Shown here piece by piece: positions 32,128 through 41,973 of a DNA stretch of 64,000 nucleotides (its first letter is position 1; the number at the start of each line of letters is the position of its first letter). Location: the NCBI RefSeq assembly GCF_023922585.1, contig NZ_JAMFTN010000017.1:164716-228715 (forward strand). Reading direction: 5' to 3'. The notes beneath the pieces were generated by a model that was not told the origin of the DNA, ran no database searches, and was given only the letters and a program-made list of their open reading frames with translations. The position numbers and the translations under genes were made by a program. This DNA is from Aliidiomarina quisquiliarum. GTDB lineage: Bacteria > Pseudomonadota > Gammaproteobacteria > Enterobacterales > Alteromonadaceae.

Positions 32128-33126
32128 CTACTGTTGAGGGCCATGGCAGGCCGCGGGTAATTGCCATAATTCACCAAAGCCAGCGCTAGTTTCAATAGCA
32201 ATGGTTTGTGCGTTAGTGAAGCCTAAGGCAATAATAGCAGCACGAGGCGGGTGTTCACCAGCCCGGCCATTAACCCGCCATGTGCAGGCCCGATGCCCAT
32301 TTTTTACCGACCATAGCTCTATTAGGCGCGATGGTGTACCTGTTAGCAACCATTTTCCGTCGGTGGAAAAAACGGCACTGCTGAACACCTTTTGCTGTGC
32401 TTTAATCGATAAGGTAGTAACCATCTCGCCGGTAACTAAATTATGAATATAAGCTTGGGTAGCCGATGACACTAACCCATATCGGCCAAAAGAGTCTATT
32501 GCTAGCTGGGTGATACGCCCTTCAATGGGAAAGCTATGGGTAATTTGAACAGGCTCTGTGCGCCATAAAATAGCTTGATGGTCGTTACCTCCGCTAAATA
32601 CATATTGGCCGTTGGCAGAAATTTCCACTTGCGTAACTTTGTCGCTATGGGCTTGAAATTCAATTCTGCGACCCGTGTTAGGTTCAAAGAAAATTACGGT
32701 GCCGTCGTTTCGTGCTAGCACAATGTGTTGGCCATTATTTGATACTGCAACGTCTAGAATAAAACTTTCGTCGTTGCGCCATGCGCCCAATACCTCACCA
32801 CTTTGGGTATCCCAAAGCACCAGAGTCATTCTGCTAGCAGCTAATACAACATTACTATCGTCAGAAAACTTTAAGGCTACAATTTGGCTTATGCCGCCGT
32901 CTTCTTGTTGCCAGTTATGCAACAATTCACCGGTTAAAGTGTCGAACAAGCGCAAACCTTCTTCTGTGGTAGATACCACACTGTACTGGCCATTAGTACT
33001 AACAGCTGCGGCTTGTACCCGAGAAGAAGTACGCTCGTTGCGCTCGATTAACTCGGCGGCTGGTGAGCAAGCCAACAGTGTTACGCTTAATAGAGCAATT
33101 TTTAAGGTACGGAGCATGAATCTCAT
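32128..33126 (-). CDS. WD40-repeat-like lipoprotein
   Basis: The 332-residue protein has a lipoprotein signal (IALLSVTLLAC, lipidated Cys20). Beta-propeller repeats follow, each about 40 residues, with NGQYSVVSTTEEGLRLFDTLTGELLHNWQQE, VVLAASRMTLVLWDTQSGEVLGAW and GQYVFSGGNDHQAILWRTE. These are recognisable WD40 blades (SxD-xxLWDxxTG), about six or seven. It is probably a periplasmic binding platform; no partner is known. AAGGA precedes ATG 33126 by six bases. It lies 20 bases before slyX in the same direction. Confidence 0.8.
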   Translation of the reverse strand: MRFMLRTLKIALLSVTLLACSPAAELIERNERTSSRVQAAAVSTNGQYSVVSTTEEGLRLFDTLTGELLHNWQQEDGGISQIVALKFSDDSNVVLAASRMTLVLWDTQSGEVLGAWRNDESFILDVAVSNNGQHIVLARNDGTVIFFEPNTGRRIEFQAHSDKVTQVEISANGQYVFSGGNDHQAILWRTEPVQITHSFPIEGRITQLAIDSFGRYGLVSSATQAYIHNLVTGEMVTTLSIKAQQKVFSSAVFSTDGKWLLTGTPSRLIELWSVKNGHRACTWRVNGRAGEHPPRAAIIALGFTNAQTIAIETSAGFGELWQLPAACHGPQQ

Positions 33127-33231
33127 TAGTCATCCTTGGTATTTGTGTTTATTATAGTGCTAATAAGCGTTCGTTGCTGGCATCAAAACAGAGCGGAACC
33201 TAAAGTTATACTAATATAATCGGAGATTTAC

Positions 33232-33966
33232 ATGAAAATTGTGGCAAAAACAGCGTTAGCTTCAGTTGTAGCCCTTGCATTAGCAGGGTGCGGCGGAGCC
33301 GAGGTAAAAACGCAGGTTGACTTAGAAACAGACTCGCACCGTCATGCTTATGCATTAGGTACTGTTTTAGGTGACGAAGTAAAGTCGAACTTAGAGCATT
33401 TAGCTTCAACGGGTATTACCTTGGACAATCAAGTTGTTCTTGCTGCATTAGCCGATGCCCTTAATGGTGAAACTCAGCTTTCCGAAGACCAAGTACAAGA
33501 AGCTGTAATGGAACTAGTAGAATTAAGCACAAGTTTAGCCGAAGCCGAAAGTGCACTGGCGGGCCAGCGTAATCTTGAAGAAGGCCTCGCTTATCAACGG
33601 GAAAATGCTGCACGAGAAGGTGTGGTAGTAACCGAAAGTGGCTTACAGTACGAAATATTAGTTGCTGGTGAAGGCGCCAGCCCTGTTGCAGAAGACACCG
33701 TAACAGTACATTACGAAGGCAAGCTAATCGACGATACAGTGTTCGATAGCTCTTACGAGCGTGGCGAGCCAATAGCATTTCCTTTAAACCGAGTTATTGT
33801 GGGCTGGTCTGAAGGCGTACAACTAATGAATGTGGGCTCAAAATACCGCTTTGTAATTCCTGCCGAGTTGGCCTATGGCGAACAACAGCGTCCTGGTAGT
33901 CCAATTCCTCCAAATGCGACACTTATTTTTGAGGTGGAACTGCTGGAAATTGAAGCGGCAGAGTAA
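33232..33966 (+). CDS. FKBP-type peptidyl-prolyl isomerase lipoprotein
   Basis: The 244-residue protein has a lipobox ending LALAGC (Cys20), an FKBP_N dimerisation domain (about 30-125) and an FKBP domain (about 135-242). Active-site segments VTVHYEGKLIDDTVFDSSYERGEPIAFPL, VIVGWSEGVQLM and IPAELAYGEQ are intact. It should assist folding of envelope proteins, like FkpA/FklB. Its closeness to slyX matches the fkpA-slyX neighbourhood of enterobacteria, so fkpA orthology is plausible; the lipid anchor is a difference. Confidence 0.9.
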   Translation: MKIVAKTALASVVALALAGCGGAEVKTQVDLETDSHRHAYALGTVLGDEVKSNLEHLASTGITLDNQVVLAALADALNGETQLSEDQVQEAVMELVELSTSLAEAESALAGQRNLEEGLAYQRENAAREGVVVTESGLQYEILVAGEGASPVAEDTVTVHYEGKLIDDTVFDSSYERGEPIAFPLNRVIVGWSEGVQLMNVGSKYRFVIPAELAYGEQQRPGSPIPPNATLIFEVELLEIEAAE

Positions 33967-33985
33967 GCTGTAAACAATGAAAAGT

Positions 33986-34030
33986 AAGCTCATCGCATAC
34001 GCTTTTAAGTAAGTGCGATGGGCTTTTTTT
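33986..34030 (+). terminator. terminator after the FKBP gene
   Basis: AAGCTCATCGCA and TGCGATGGGCTT pair over 12 bp (one G-U) and are followed by a run of T (34024-34030). It is a standard intrinsic terminator about 20 bases after the stop. Confidence 0.88.
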
Positions 34031-34074
34031 ATGGCAAAAGCTGAAGTGAAAAGTATAAAAATGGGTGTGTTATT

Positions 34075-34887
34075 ATGATTTTTCCAGATCGGATGCCTCC
34101 AACGGCAACAGCAGTTTGGTGGTTAATAGTGCATGACAATCATTTGGTTGACTTGGCCAGCTCTGAGCAAAGTTTTGAGCCACCCTTTTTACCCGTCGAA
34201 GAGATACCTTTTGCCACCTACGCCTATACGGCCGAAATTGGCGAGTACCAAGGAAGCCCGGTATTTTTATTAATTCGAGAGCAGTCAATGAAACTGTTAG
34301 CGGGCTGGCAGCAGGTGCCATTACGCCTGTGCTTATTGCGTGCCGATAGCGAGTTGTTTAGTTTAGCTGCCCGTGCTTGCCAAGTGACAGGTTTTTTACA
34401 AACCCACAAATATTGTGGTACCTGTGGCGAAGAAGTGGCACAAGATCGCGAAGAATTAGCAGTGGTTTGTGGCCACTGTGGCTTGGTAAGTTATCCACGT
34501 ATTTCCCCTTGTATTATTGTTGGTATTTACAAAGACGATAAAATATTACTTGCTCAAGGTGTACGGCATCCGGAAGGAATGCACTCGGTGCTGGCGGGCT
34601 TTGTTGAAAGTGGTGAGTCGTTAGAGCAATGTTTACGACGAGAAGTATACGAAGAAGCAGGTATTGAAGTAACAGATATTGAATATATAAATAGCCAGCC
34701 TTGGCCTTTTCCCCATTCGCTTATGGCCGGCTTTATTGCTCGCTACGCAGGTGGTGAATTAAGGTTAGATCCTACAGAGTTAGTAACAGGAGGTTGGTTT
34801 TCGTTCGATAACTTACCACCAACGGCACCGCCCGGATCAATCGCTTGGAATTTGATCGAAGTGGTACGAAAAAAGGTACAGGGTTAA
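34075..34887 (+). CDS. nudC: NAD(+) diphosphatase / NAD-capped RNA hydrolase NudC
   Basis: NudC cleaves NADH and removes NAD caps from RNA. The 270-residue protein has the four-Cys zinc ribbon (YCGTCG and VCGHCG), a complete Nudix box (GFVESGESLEQCLRREVYEEAGIEV) and the NudC-specific SQPWPFPHSLM. The start is the ATG at 34075. It precedes hemE by 68 bases, the same order as in E. coli, where nudC lies just upstream of hemE. Confidence 0.95.
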   Translation: MIFPDRMPPTATAVWWLIVHDNHLVDLASSEQSFEPPFLPVEEIPFATYAYTAEIGEYQGSPVFLLIREQSMKLLAGWQQVPLRLCLLRADSELFSLAARACQVTGFLQTHKYCGTCGEEVAQDREELAVVCGHCGLVSYPRISPCIIVGIYKDDKILLAQGVRHPEGMHSVLAGFVESGESLEQCLRREVYEEAGIEVTDIEYINSQPWPFPHSLMAGFIARYAGGELRLDPTELVTGGWFSFDNLPPTAPPGSIAWNLIEVVRKKVQG

Positions 34888-34955
34888 TTAACTGACAGGG
34901 CGCACCATATTTGGTAGAATTAGCGCTCTAAAATTTGAGGACAAAAGAACCAGAT

Positions 34956-36023
34956 ATGACCACAAAACTTAAAAATGATCGTTATTTACGTGCCCTTGCT
35001 AAACAACCTGTTGATCGCACACCCATTTGGATGATGCGCCAAGCGGGCCGTTACTTACCAGAATATCGTGAGGTTCGCAAAGAAGCCGGTGATTTTATGG
35101 CGTTGTGCCGTAATGCAGAGTTAGCCTGTGAAGTAACCCTGCAACCACTGCGTCGTTTTCCACTCGATGCGGCCATTTTGTTCTCAGACATTCTGACTAT
35201 TCCAGACGCTATGGGGTTAGGATTGTACTTTGAAGAAGGGGAAGGCCCGCGCTTTAAGCATCCATTACGTGACATGCAAAGTATTGAAGCCCTGCCTATT
35301 CCAGATCCAGAAGACGAGCTAGGCTATGTAATGCGTGCAGTGAGTACTATTCGCCGCGAATTAAAAGGCGAAGTGCCATTAATAGGTTTTGCAGGCAGCC
35401 CGTGGACGCTGGCCACTTACATGGTGGAAGGTGGTAGTAGCAAAAACTTTTCTGAAGTAAAGAAAATGGCTTTTGCTGAGCCAAAAATGATGCACATGTT
35501 GCTCGACAAGCTGGCTCAATCGGTTACTTCGTATTTAAATGCGCAAGTAGCCAATGGTGCACAAGCGTTAATGATTTTTGATACCTGGGGTGGCGTGTTG
35601 TCGCCGCGGGCTTACCGCGAATTTTCGCTGCGTTATATGGAACAAATTATTGACGGCTTAACGCGCGAAGCAGACGGCCGGAAAGTACCAGTAACTTTGT
35701 TCACAAAAAATGGTGGCCAATGGTTAGAAGCTATGGCTGCTACGGGCTGTGACGCACTTGGTATCGACTGGACCACAGACATGGGCGAAGCAAGAACCCG
35801 TGTAGGTGACAAAGTTGCACTACAAGGAAATATGGACCCAAGCATGTTGTATGCAACGCCTGAGCGTATTCGTGAAGAAGTGGAAACCATTTTAAAAAGC
35901 TATGGCCAAGGAACCGGTCAGGTCTTTAACTTGGGACACGGCATTCACCCTGGGGTGAAACCAGAAAATGCCGGAGCATTCATTGAAGCGGTAACCGAGC
36001 TCAGCCCTAAATACCATGGCTAG
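34956..36023 (+). CDS. hemE: uroporphyrinogen decarboxylase
   Basis: HemE decarboxylates uroporphyrinogen III to coproporphyrinogen III in heme synthesis. The 355-residue enzyme has the signature [16 protein letters not shown] near the N-terminus, the catalytic Asp in [28 protein letters not shown] and the C-terminal [24 protein letters not shown] start at ATG 34956, which matches the family N-terminus (KNDRYLRAL); an in-frame TTG at 34935 would add seven residues. Confidence 0.97.
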   Translation: MTTKLKNDRYLRALAKQPVDRTPIWMMRQAGRYLPEYREVRKEAGDFMALCRNAELACEVTLQPLRRFPLDAAILFSDILTIPDAMGLGLYFEEGEGPRFKHPLRDMQSIEALPIPDPEDELGYVMRAVSTIRRELKGEVPLIGFAGSPWTLATYMVEGGSSKNFSEVKKMAFAEPKMMHMLLDKLAQSVTSYLNAQVANGAQALMIFDTWGGVLSPRAYREFSLRYMEQIIDGLTREADGRKVPVTLFTKNGGQWLEAMAATGCDALGIDWTTDMGEARTRVGDKVALQGNMDPSMLYATPERIREEVETILKSYGQGTGQVFNLGHGIHPGVKPENAGAFIEAVTELSPKYHG

Positions 36024-36060
36024 TTAACTTTGCGACCAGTTCCGTTTTATTAGCGGTCAA

Positions 36061-36093
36061 TTGTACCGTACCCGCAAGAGGAACGCGGTACAA
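36061..36093. promoter_or_regulatory. inverted repeat before the RND efflux operon, candidate operator
   Basis: TTGTACCG (36061-36068) and CGGTACAA (36086-36093) are perfect inverted half-sites 50 bases before the adaptor gene. The arrangement suits binding by a dimeric or tetrameric repressor such as a TetR-family protein. No regulator gene is adjacent. No T run follows, so a terminator is unlikely. A TATAAT at 36116-36121 may be the -10 of the pump promoter. Confidence 0.4.
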
Positions 36094-36142
36094 TCGGAAA
36101 GTTAATATTTTAACTTATAATAACGACGGGACTGTAAGAAGT

Positions 36143-37198
36143 ATGGCTAAGCGCGCGTTTGTAACCCCTTTAAGTGTGGTAGCAGTTATTTTAGCTGCAA
36201 TTATTGGCTGGCTCTATTTTTTTGATGGAGACCAAGCCGGTGGCCAGCGTACGATGACTGCACCCACAGTGGTGGTAACAGAAGCGCGCACTATGGAGTT
36301 CCGCGACACCATTCAGGGGTTAGGAACTGCTAAAGCAAATCAGTCAGTAAATATTATGGCACGCGTTGCACAAACGGTGCGTGAAATACATTTTACTGAT
36401 GGCCAAGAAGTAGCAAAAGGCGACTTACTGATCGTTTTAAACGACAGGGAAGAGCGTGCGCGAGCTCAAGAACTTGAGTTTCGTTTGGCTGAGGCCCGCC
36501 GCCAACTTGAACGATTACGTGAGCTAGCGCGCGAAAACGCAGCTTCACGCAGCATGATAGACGAACAAGAAGTACGCGTCGAACAAACCTCAGCAGAACT
36601 TGCAGTTGCCCGTAGCCGCTTAGACGAAATGCGTATTTTAGCTCCATTTGCGGGTCGGCTTGGTATTCGCCAAGTGAGTATCGGTTCGTTAGTACGGCCC
36701 GGCGATGTAATTACCACCCTCGACGCCCTCGACCCTATTTACGTAGACTTCAGTGTACCCGAATTATACTTACCCAGCTTAGAGCCAGGGCAGCGCGTAG
36801 CTGCGCGTTCGGCTGCCTACGAAAATCGTGTGTTTGAAGGTCGTATAATGAGCTTAGCCTCGCGGGTTGATCCGGTAACCCGGTCTATTCAAGTACGTGC
36901 TCAAATTAACAATGAGTCGCGAGAGTTACGCCCTGGTATGCTTTTAAGTGTAGAGCTAGAGCGCAGCATAGACTTCACCATGATGGTGCCTGAAAGTGCA
37001 GTGATACCCATTCGGAACGAACACCATGTTTATCGTATTAGCGACGAAAATCGTGCTGAAATGACAGTAATTACCATTGGTCGACGTTTACCAGGCTGGG
37101 TTGAAGTTTTATCCGGACTCAATGAAGGCGATAAGGTGATTATTGAAGGAACGGTTCAGGTTCGAGATGGCTTGCCTGTTAACGTAACGGAGCGCTAA
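36143..37198 (+). CDS. RND efflux periplasmic adaptor (membrane fusion protein)
   Basis: The 351-residue adaptor has an N-terminal membrane anchor (VTPLSVVAVILAAIIGWLYFF). A split lipoyl/barrel-sandwich domain carries GTAKANQSVNIMARVAQTVREI and ILAPFAGRLGIRQVSIGSLV, with a helical hairpin (about 100-165) between the two halves. Beta-barrel and membrane-proximal domains follow to VIIEGTVQVRDGLPVNV. It bridges the inner-membrane pump to an outer-membrane TolC-type channel, whose gene is not here. It is 4 bases before the permease gene. Confidence 0.92.
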   Translation: MAKRAFVTPLSVVAVILAAIIGWLYFFDGDQAGGQRTMTAPTVVVTEARTMEFRDTIQGLGTAKANQSVNIMARVAQTVREIHFTDGQEVAKGDLLIVLNDREERARAQELEFRLAEARRQLERLRELARENAASRSMIDEQEVRVEQTSAELAVARSRLDEMRILAPFAGRLGIRQVSIGSLVRPGDVITTLDALDPIYVDFSVPELYLPSLEPGQRVAARSAAYENRVFEGRIMSLASRVDPVTRSIQVRAQINNESRELRPGMLLSVELERSIDFTMMVPESAVIPIRNEHHVYRISDENRAEMTVITIGRRLPGWVEVLSGLNEGDKVIIEGTVQVRDGLPVNVTER

Positions 37199-37202
37199 AA
37201 CA

Positions 37203-40200
37203 ATGTTGTTATCAGATACTTCAGTTAAGCGCCCAGTTTTTGCTACCGTTATAAATATATTACTTATTATTTTTGGGGTAGTTGCTTTTAGTTCTCTGCC
37301 TTTACGTGAATACCCTAATATTGAACCGCCAGTGGTTTCAATTAGCACTAGTTATTCTGGGGCTAACGCAGAAATTATTGAAACTCAAATTACGCAGGTA
37401 ATAGAAGAGCGTATAAGCGGCATTGATGGCATTAAAAGTATTAATTCGTCGAGCCGCGACGGTCGTTCACGTATTACTATCGAATTTGAACAAAGCCGCG
37501 ACATAGACTCGGCCGCAAACGACGTGCGCGAACGTGTACAGCGAGTGATGCGTAGCTTGCCGCAACAAGTAGACCCACCCGAAGTAACCAAAGCGAACTC
37601 CGACGAAGACACCGTAGTTTGGTACAGCTTGCGTAGTGAAAACATGACTACGTTAGAGCTAACTGACTATGCTAACCGCTATATTGTCGACCGTTTGTCG
37701 GTAGTAGACGGAGTGGCCAGAGTGAATATTGGTGGTGAACGCCGCTATGCCATGAAAATATGGCTAGATCGCCAAGCTATGGCTGCCCGTGGCATTACTG
37801 TCGCCGATATTGAAAATAGGCTAAGAGCTGAAAACGTAGAACTACCCGCAGGGGAAATTGAATCGCGTGATAGGGAGTTTTCGGTGCGGGTAACCCGCAA
37901 CTACTTAACAGCTACAGATTTTGCTAATTTAAGTATTGTTGCCGGAAGCGATGGCTACTTGGTTCGTTTAGGTGAAGTGGCACGGGTTTCTGTGGAAGCA
38001 GAAAACGACCGTTCAGAGTTCCGTGGTAACGGTATTAACATGGTAGGCATTGGTATTATTCGTCAGTCGAATGCTAATACCTTAGATGTGGTTGATAACG
38101 TTGCACGGGAAGTTGCCCGAATGCAAAACACTTTACCGGCAAGTATGATGCTGGTGTCTAGTTACGATTCGTCTATATTTATTCGCGACTCCATCAATGA
38201 GGTTTATCAAACCTTGTTTATAGCCATGGCCATGGTGGTTTTGGTTATTTATTTCTTCCTAGGTAATATTCGAGTAACGCTGATTCCGGCGTTAACTGTA
38301 CCTGTTGCGTTACTCTCTTCCTATATTGTTTTAAGTGCTATGGGCTTTTCAATTAACCTGCTGACCCTTTTAGCATTGGTACTTGCTATTGGGCTAGTGG
38401 TTGACGACTCCATTGTGGTATTAGAAAACATTTATCGCCGAGTAGAAAATGGCGATCCGCCCTTATTAGCGGCTTACCGTGGAGCCCGAGAAGTTGGCTT
38501 TGCTGTAGTGGCAACTACTTTAGTATTAATCGCAGTATTTGTGCCGTTGATTTTCATGGACGGTAACATAGGCTTACTTTTCACTGAGTTTGCTATAGCC
38601 CTTGCCGCTGCGGTTGCTTTTTCCAGTATTACCGCACTAACTTTGTCGCCCATGTTGTGTTCTAAAATGTTGAAGAAAAAAGAGCGCAACTCGCGTTTTG
38701 GGCAGGCAATTGACAATGCTTTTCAACGCATTGAATCGTCGTACGAACGTATGGTGTATAAGTCTATCAAGTGGCCAATTATTGCATTTGCAGTGGTGGT
38801 GCTTTCGGCGGGAGCATCGTACTTATTATTAGGCAAAATAGGTCAAGAATTTGTACCACCTGAAGACCGCGGAAATTTCTTTGTTATGGTGCGTAGTGCT
38901 GAAGGGGCAACCTACGAATCAAACCTTCGTAATATGAATAAAATTGAAGAAATATTGCTGCCTTATATTGATGAAGGGAAAGTAGAGCGGCTAATTATTC
39001 GAACGCCAGGTTGGGGTAACAGTGCAGGTATCGCCATTGTGGGTGCCGTGCCCTTTAGTGAGCGTGACTGGAGTTCGTTTGAATTACTGAACGAAGTTCG
39101 CACGCGCTTACAAGAAGTGCCCGACGTAATAGCTTTTGCCAATATGCGTAGTGGTATTAGTGGTGGCGGGAGTTCGCGGCCGGTGGAGTTTGTATTGCAA
39201 GGCAATACTTTCGCTGAATTGGCTCGTTACCGCGACATAGTGATAGAAAAAGCGCAAGAAAACCCTGGTTTAATACAGCTAGATAGCGACTACCGCGAAA
39301 CAGTGCCGCAATTGCGAATTAAAATAGACCAGAACCGTGCTGCCGACCTTGGTGTTTCGGTAGGCGATATTGGCCGTACCCTTGAAAGCATGTTGGGCAG
39401 CCGCAGAGTGACCACTTACCAAGATAATGGTGAAGAGTACAACGTACTGCTTGAAGGGGAACGTTCTGACTTTCGTTCGCCACAAGACATAGATGCTATT
39501 TACGTTCGCTCACAAAGCACCCGTGAATTAATTCCCATGTCGAATTTAGTCACGGTAGAAGAAGGTGCCACAGCGTCCACTTTAAACCGCTATAACCGCA
39601 TGCGCTCAATTACTATTAGTGCCAACTTAGCCGACGGTTACTCGCTTGGCGAAGCCTTAGCATTCTTAGAGAACATAGTGGCCAATGAATTACCAGACGA
39701 CGTTTCGTACGACTACAAAGGTCAGTCGTTACTATACCAAGAAGGCGGTAGCACCATTGTCTTTATATTCGGGCTTGCCTTGGCAATAACTTTCTTAGTA
39801 TTAGCTGCCCAGTTTGAAAGCTTTATACACCCTTTTGTTATTATTTTAACGGTGCCGCTGGCTATTTTTGGGGCTTTATTCGGGCTTTACGCCATGGGAA
39901 TGACCATAAATATTTACAGCCAGATAGGTATTGTAATGTTAATTGGCCTGGCGGCAAAAAACGGTATTTTAATTGTTGAATTTGCTAACCAGTTGCGCGA
40001 CGCCGGCATGAAGTTTGAAGACGCTTTAGCGCGGGCTTCACGGTTACGCTTGCGGCCCATTGTAATGACAGCTTTTACTACTTTAATGAGCTCTTTGCCG
40101 TTAGTATTAGCCAGTGGGCCAGGCGCTGAAAGCCGTATGGTTTTAGGTGTGGTTATCTTTAGTGGTGTGGCCTTTTCAGCCTTCTTAACAATATTTTTGG

Positions 40201-40343
40201 TACCCGCACTGTATGTTGGCTTAGCTCGCAACACTAGTTCGCCCATGGCGTTAGCGAATGAATTAGCTGAGCTAGAAAAACAATATCCAGATCGCCGGGC
40301 TGAAGACGATGCCCTAAAAGAAGCGCTGGCAGTAAAAGATTAA
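37203..40343 (+). CDS. RND multidrug efflux permease (HAE1 family)
   Basis: The 1046-residue pump has the expected RND layout: TM1 near residues 10-30, a large periplasmic porter domain, TM2-6, a second periplasmic domain and TM7-12. The proton-relay pair Asp401-Asp402 in IGLVVDDSIVVLENIYRR and the relay Lys in GLAAKNGILIVEFANQL are present, as expected for a proton-driven drug exporter. Start SVKRPVFATVINILLIIFG and the FREYP-like SLPLREYPNIEPP block are typical. The substrate range cannot be told. It forms an operon with the adaptor. Confidence 0.95.
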   Translation: MLLSDTSVKRPVFATVINILLIIFGVVAFSSLPLREYPNIEPPVVSISTSYSGANAEIIETQITQVIEERISGIDGIKSINSSSRDGRSRITIEFEQSRDIDSAANDVRERVQRVMRSLPQQVDPPEVTKANSDEDTVVWYSLRSENMTTLELTDYANRYIVDRLSVVDGVARVNIGGERRYAMKIWLDRQAMAARGITVADIENRLRAENVELPAGEIESRDREFSVRVTRNYLTATDFANLSIVAGSDGYLVRLGEVARVSVEAENDRSEFRGNGINMVGIGIIRQSNANTLDVVDNVAREVARMQNTLPASMMLVSSYDSSIFIRDSINEVYQTLFIAMAMVVLVIYFFLGNIRVTLIPALTVPVALLSSYIVLSAMGFSINLLTLLALVLAIGLVVDDSIVVLENIYRRVENGDPPLLAAYRGAREVGFAVVATTLVLIAVFVPLIFMDGNIGLLFTEFAIALAAAVAFSSITALTLSPMLCSKMLKKKERNSRFGQAIDNAFQRIESSYERMVYKSIKWPIIAFAVVVLSAGASYLLLGKIGQEFVPPEDRGNFFVMVRSAEGATYESNLRNMNKIEEILLPYIDEGKVERLIIRTPGWGNSAGIAIVGAVPFSERDWSSFELLNEVRTRLQEVPDVIAFANMRSGISGGGSSRPVEFVLQGNTFAELARYRDIVIEKAQENPGLIQLDSDYRETVPQLRIKIDQNRAADLGVSVGDIGRTLESMLGSRRVTTYQDNGEEYNVLLEGERSDFRSPQDIDAIYVRSQSTRELIPMSNLVTVEEGATASTLNRYNRMRSITISANLADGYSLGEALAFLENIVANELPDDVSYDYKGQSLLYQEGGSTIVFIFGLALAITFLVLAAQFESFIHPFVIILTVPLAIFGALFGLYAMGMTINIYSQIGIVMLIGLAAKNGILIVEFANQLRDAGMKFEDALARASRLRLRPIVMTAFTTLMSSLPLVLASGPGAESRMVLGVVIFSGVAFSAFLTIFLVPALYVGLARNTSSPMALANELAELEKQYPDRRAEDDALKEALAVKD

Positions 40344-40362
40344 TTAGCGCTGCTAGAGAAGC

Positions 40363-41091
40363 TTAAAAGTGGCGAATAAGGGTATGCTCGCATACGGGTA
40401 GCCCAGCCAAAATCGTCTTCGCCAATAGGGGGTGGTTGGTAAATATACCGTCCACCCCTAATTTTTTTAGCCAAGTTATATCTTGCGCCTCATCGACCGT
40501 GTAAACAAAAACAGCTAACCCCCGTTGGTGTGCATCATGCACAAAGGCTTGGTCGATTACGTTGATATCAATGTGGGCTGAATAGGCGCCAAGTTGCGTT
40601 GCATAAGCGGCATAGTCGAGGTTGTTTGTGGCAGTTAAGGCACCAATGCGAGTTTGTGGTCGGGCCGCCTTAATATCTTTTAACCAGTGGTGATTAAAGG
40701 AGGAAATAAGCAGTTGCTGCTCTGTAAAGCCGCATTGCCTAAGGGCATAGTTAAGTAACTCAGATAATTTTTCTTGTTCCACCGGAGCTTTTATTTCTAT
40801 ATTGAGCATGCACCTGCCCGCAATTCGGTGTAACGCTTGTTTAAGCGTAGGCACCTGATGCTGACCAAATACCGCTAGGGTTTGAACTTGTGCCGAACTT
40901 AAGTCTTGAAAGCGGCCAGGCTTAGCCGTAAGGCGATCTAAATAACGATCGTGGAAAACATACACTTCGCCGTCTACTTGGCTAATGTCGATCTCTATAG
41001 CGTCGGCTTGCGCTTCTAGTGCCTTGTCAAAGGCTGCTAGCGTGTTTTCAGGAGCAACGGCGCTAGCACCTCGGTGGGCAAAAATTAGCAT
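40363..41091 (-). CDS. glycerophosphodiester phosphodiesterase
   Basis: The 242-residue TIM-barrel enzyme hydrolyses glycerophosphodiesters to glycerol 3-phosphate and an alcohol. The catalytic start FAHRGASAVAPENTLAAFDKAL has the His-Arg pair, EIDIS and VFHDRYLDRLT supply metal and acid residues, and MLNIEIK and DGIFTNHPLLA complete the site. The absence of a signal peptide suggests a cytoplasmic UgpQ-like enzyme. It is the last gene of rsgA-psd-GDPD, 4 bases after psd, which suits a role in phospholipid turnover. Confidence 0.93.
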   Translation of the reverse strand: MLIFAHRGASAVAPENTLAAFDKALEAQADAIEIDISQVDGEVYVFHDRYLDRLTAKPGRFQDLSSAQVQTLAVFGQHQVPTLKQALHRIAGRCMLNIEIKAPVEQEKLSELLNYALRQCGFTEQQLLISSFNHHWLKDIKAARPQTRIGALTATNNLDYAAYATQLGAYSAHIDINVIDQAFVHDAHQRGLAVFVYTVDEAQDITWLKKLGVDGIFTNHPLLAKTILAGLPVCEHTLIRHF

Positions 41092-41095
41092 GCCG

Positions 41096-41965
41096 TTAGC
41101 TTTGCCACTCGCCTAATATAGTACCCATGCGGGTAATTTGGCCAGGTTTTACATCGTCGTGCCAGTTTATGGCGTCTTCAGCAAAGGTCATAATTACCGT
41201 AGAGCCCAGTTTAAAGCGGCCCATTTCTTCGCCTTTTTTAAGGGTGATAGCCGCCGCACCTTTACTTGGGTACTGCCACTTGTGTACCCGTGGTCCGCGC
41301 GGTGGAGTGACAGTTCCAGCCCAAATAGTTTCAATGCTAGCAACAATAGTTGCTCCTACTAAAACCATAGAAAAAGGGCCTCGGTCGGTGTCGAAAATAG
41401 CGACCACACGTTCGTTACGGGCAAATAAATTGGGTACATTTTGGGCGGTAAGTGGATTAACCGAGAATAAATCACCAGGAATATATATCATTTCACGTAG
41501 CGTACCGTCGCATGGCATGTGTATACGGTGGTAGTCGCGTGGAGCTAAATATATGGTGGCAAAATAACCATCGTCGAACTCTTTGCCTAATGACGTGTCG
41601 CCCCCCAGCAGCTCGGTTACGCTGTAGTTGTGTCCTTTTGCCTGCACTATAGTGTCGTCGTCTATTTCGCCTATTTGGCTTACAGTGCCATCGACCGGGT
41701 GGGCAAGTTCAAGCCCTTCCGCAAGTATGGGGCGAGCGCCTGCTTTTAATTCACGGGTAAAAAAGTCGTTAAAAGTTTGGTAATCTTTAGGCTTGGGTAA
41801 GGCGGCTTCGCTCATGTCAACACTAAAGTTGCGAATGAAAGCACGAATAGCAATTTGGGTGAACCAGCCCGCACGGGCAGCGGCAAAGCGCCCCGTTAAA
41901 CGTGAAAGTAAATGTTTAGGTAAAATATATTGCGTAGCAATTTTAACACGATCAACAGTAGACAC
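41096..41965 (-). CDS. psd: phosphatidylserine decarboxylase proenzyme
   Basis: Psd makes phosphatidylethanolamine at the inner membrane. The 289-residue proenzyme has the self-cleavage motif LGST ([12 protein letters not shown]), where the Ser becomes the pyruvoyl group, plus the catalytic [12 protein letters not shown] and [13 protein letters not shown] blocks. The start is GTG 41965 with GAGG about seven bases upstream. It follows rsgA by 8 bases, the common gammaproteobacterial order. Confidence 0.96.
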   Translation of the reverse strand: MSTVDRVKIATQYILPKHLLSRLTGRFAAARAGWFTQIAIRAFIRNFSVDMSEAALPKPKDYQTFNDFFTRELKAGARPILAEGLELAHPVDGTVSQIGEIDDDTIVQAKGHNYSVTELLGGDTSLGKEFDDGYFATIYLAPRDYHRIHMPCDGTLREMIYIPGDLFSVNPLTAQNVPNLFARNERVVAIFDTDRGPFSMVLVGATIVASIETIWAGTVTPPRGPRVHKWQYPSKGAAAITLKKGEEMGRFKLGSTVIMTFAEDAINWHDDVKPGQITRMGTILGEWQS

Positions 41966-41973
41966 TATGTACC

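Noticed and set aside
36061..36093. Terminator after hemE
   Set aside because: The stem is separated by a long loop and no T run follows, so an operator is more likely.
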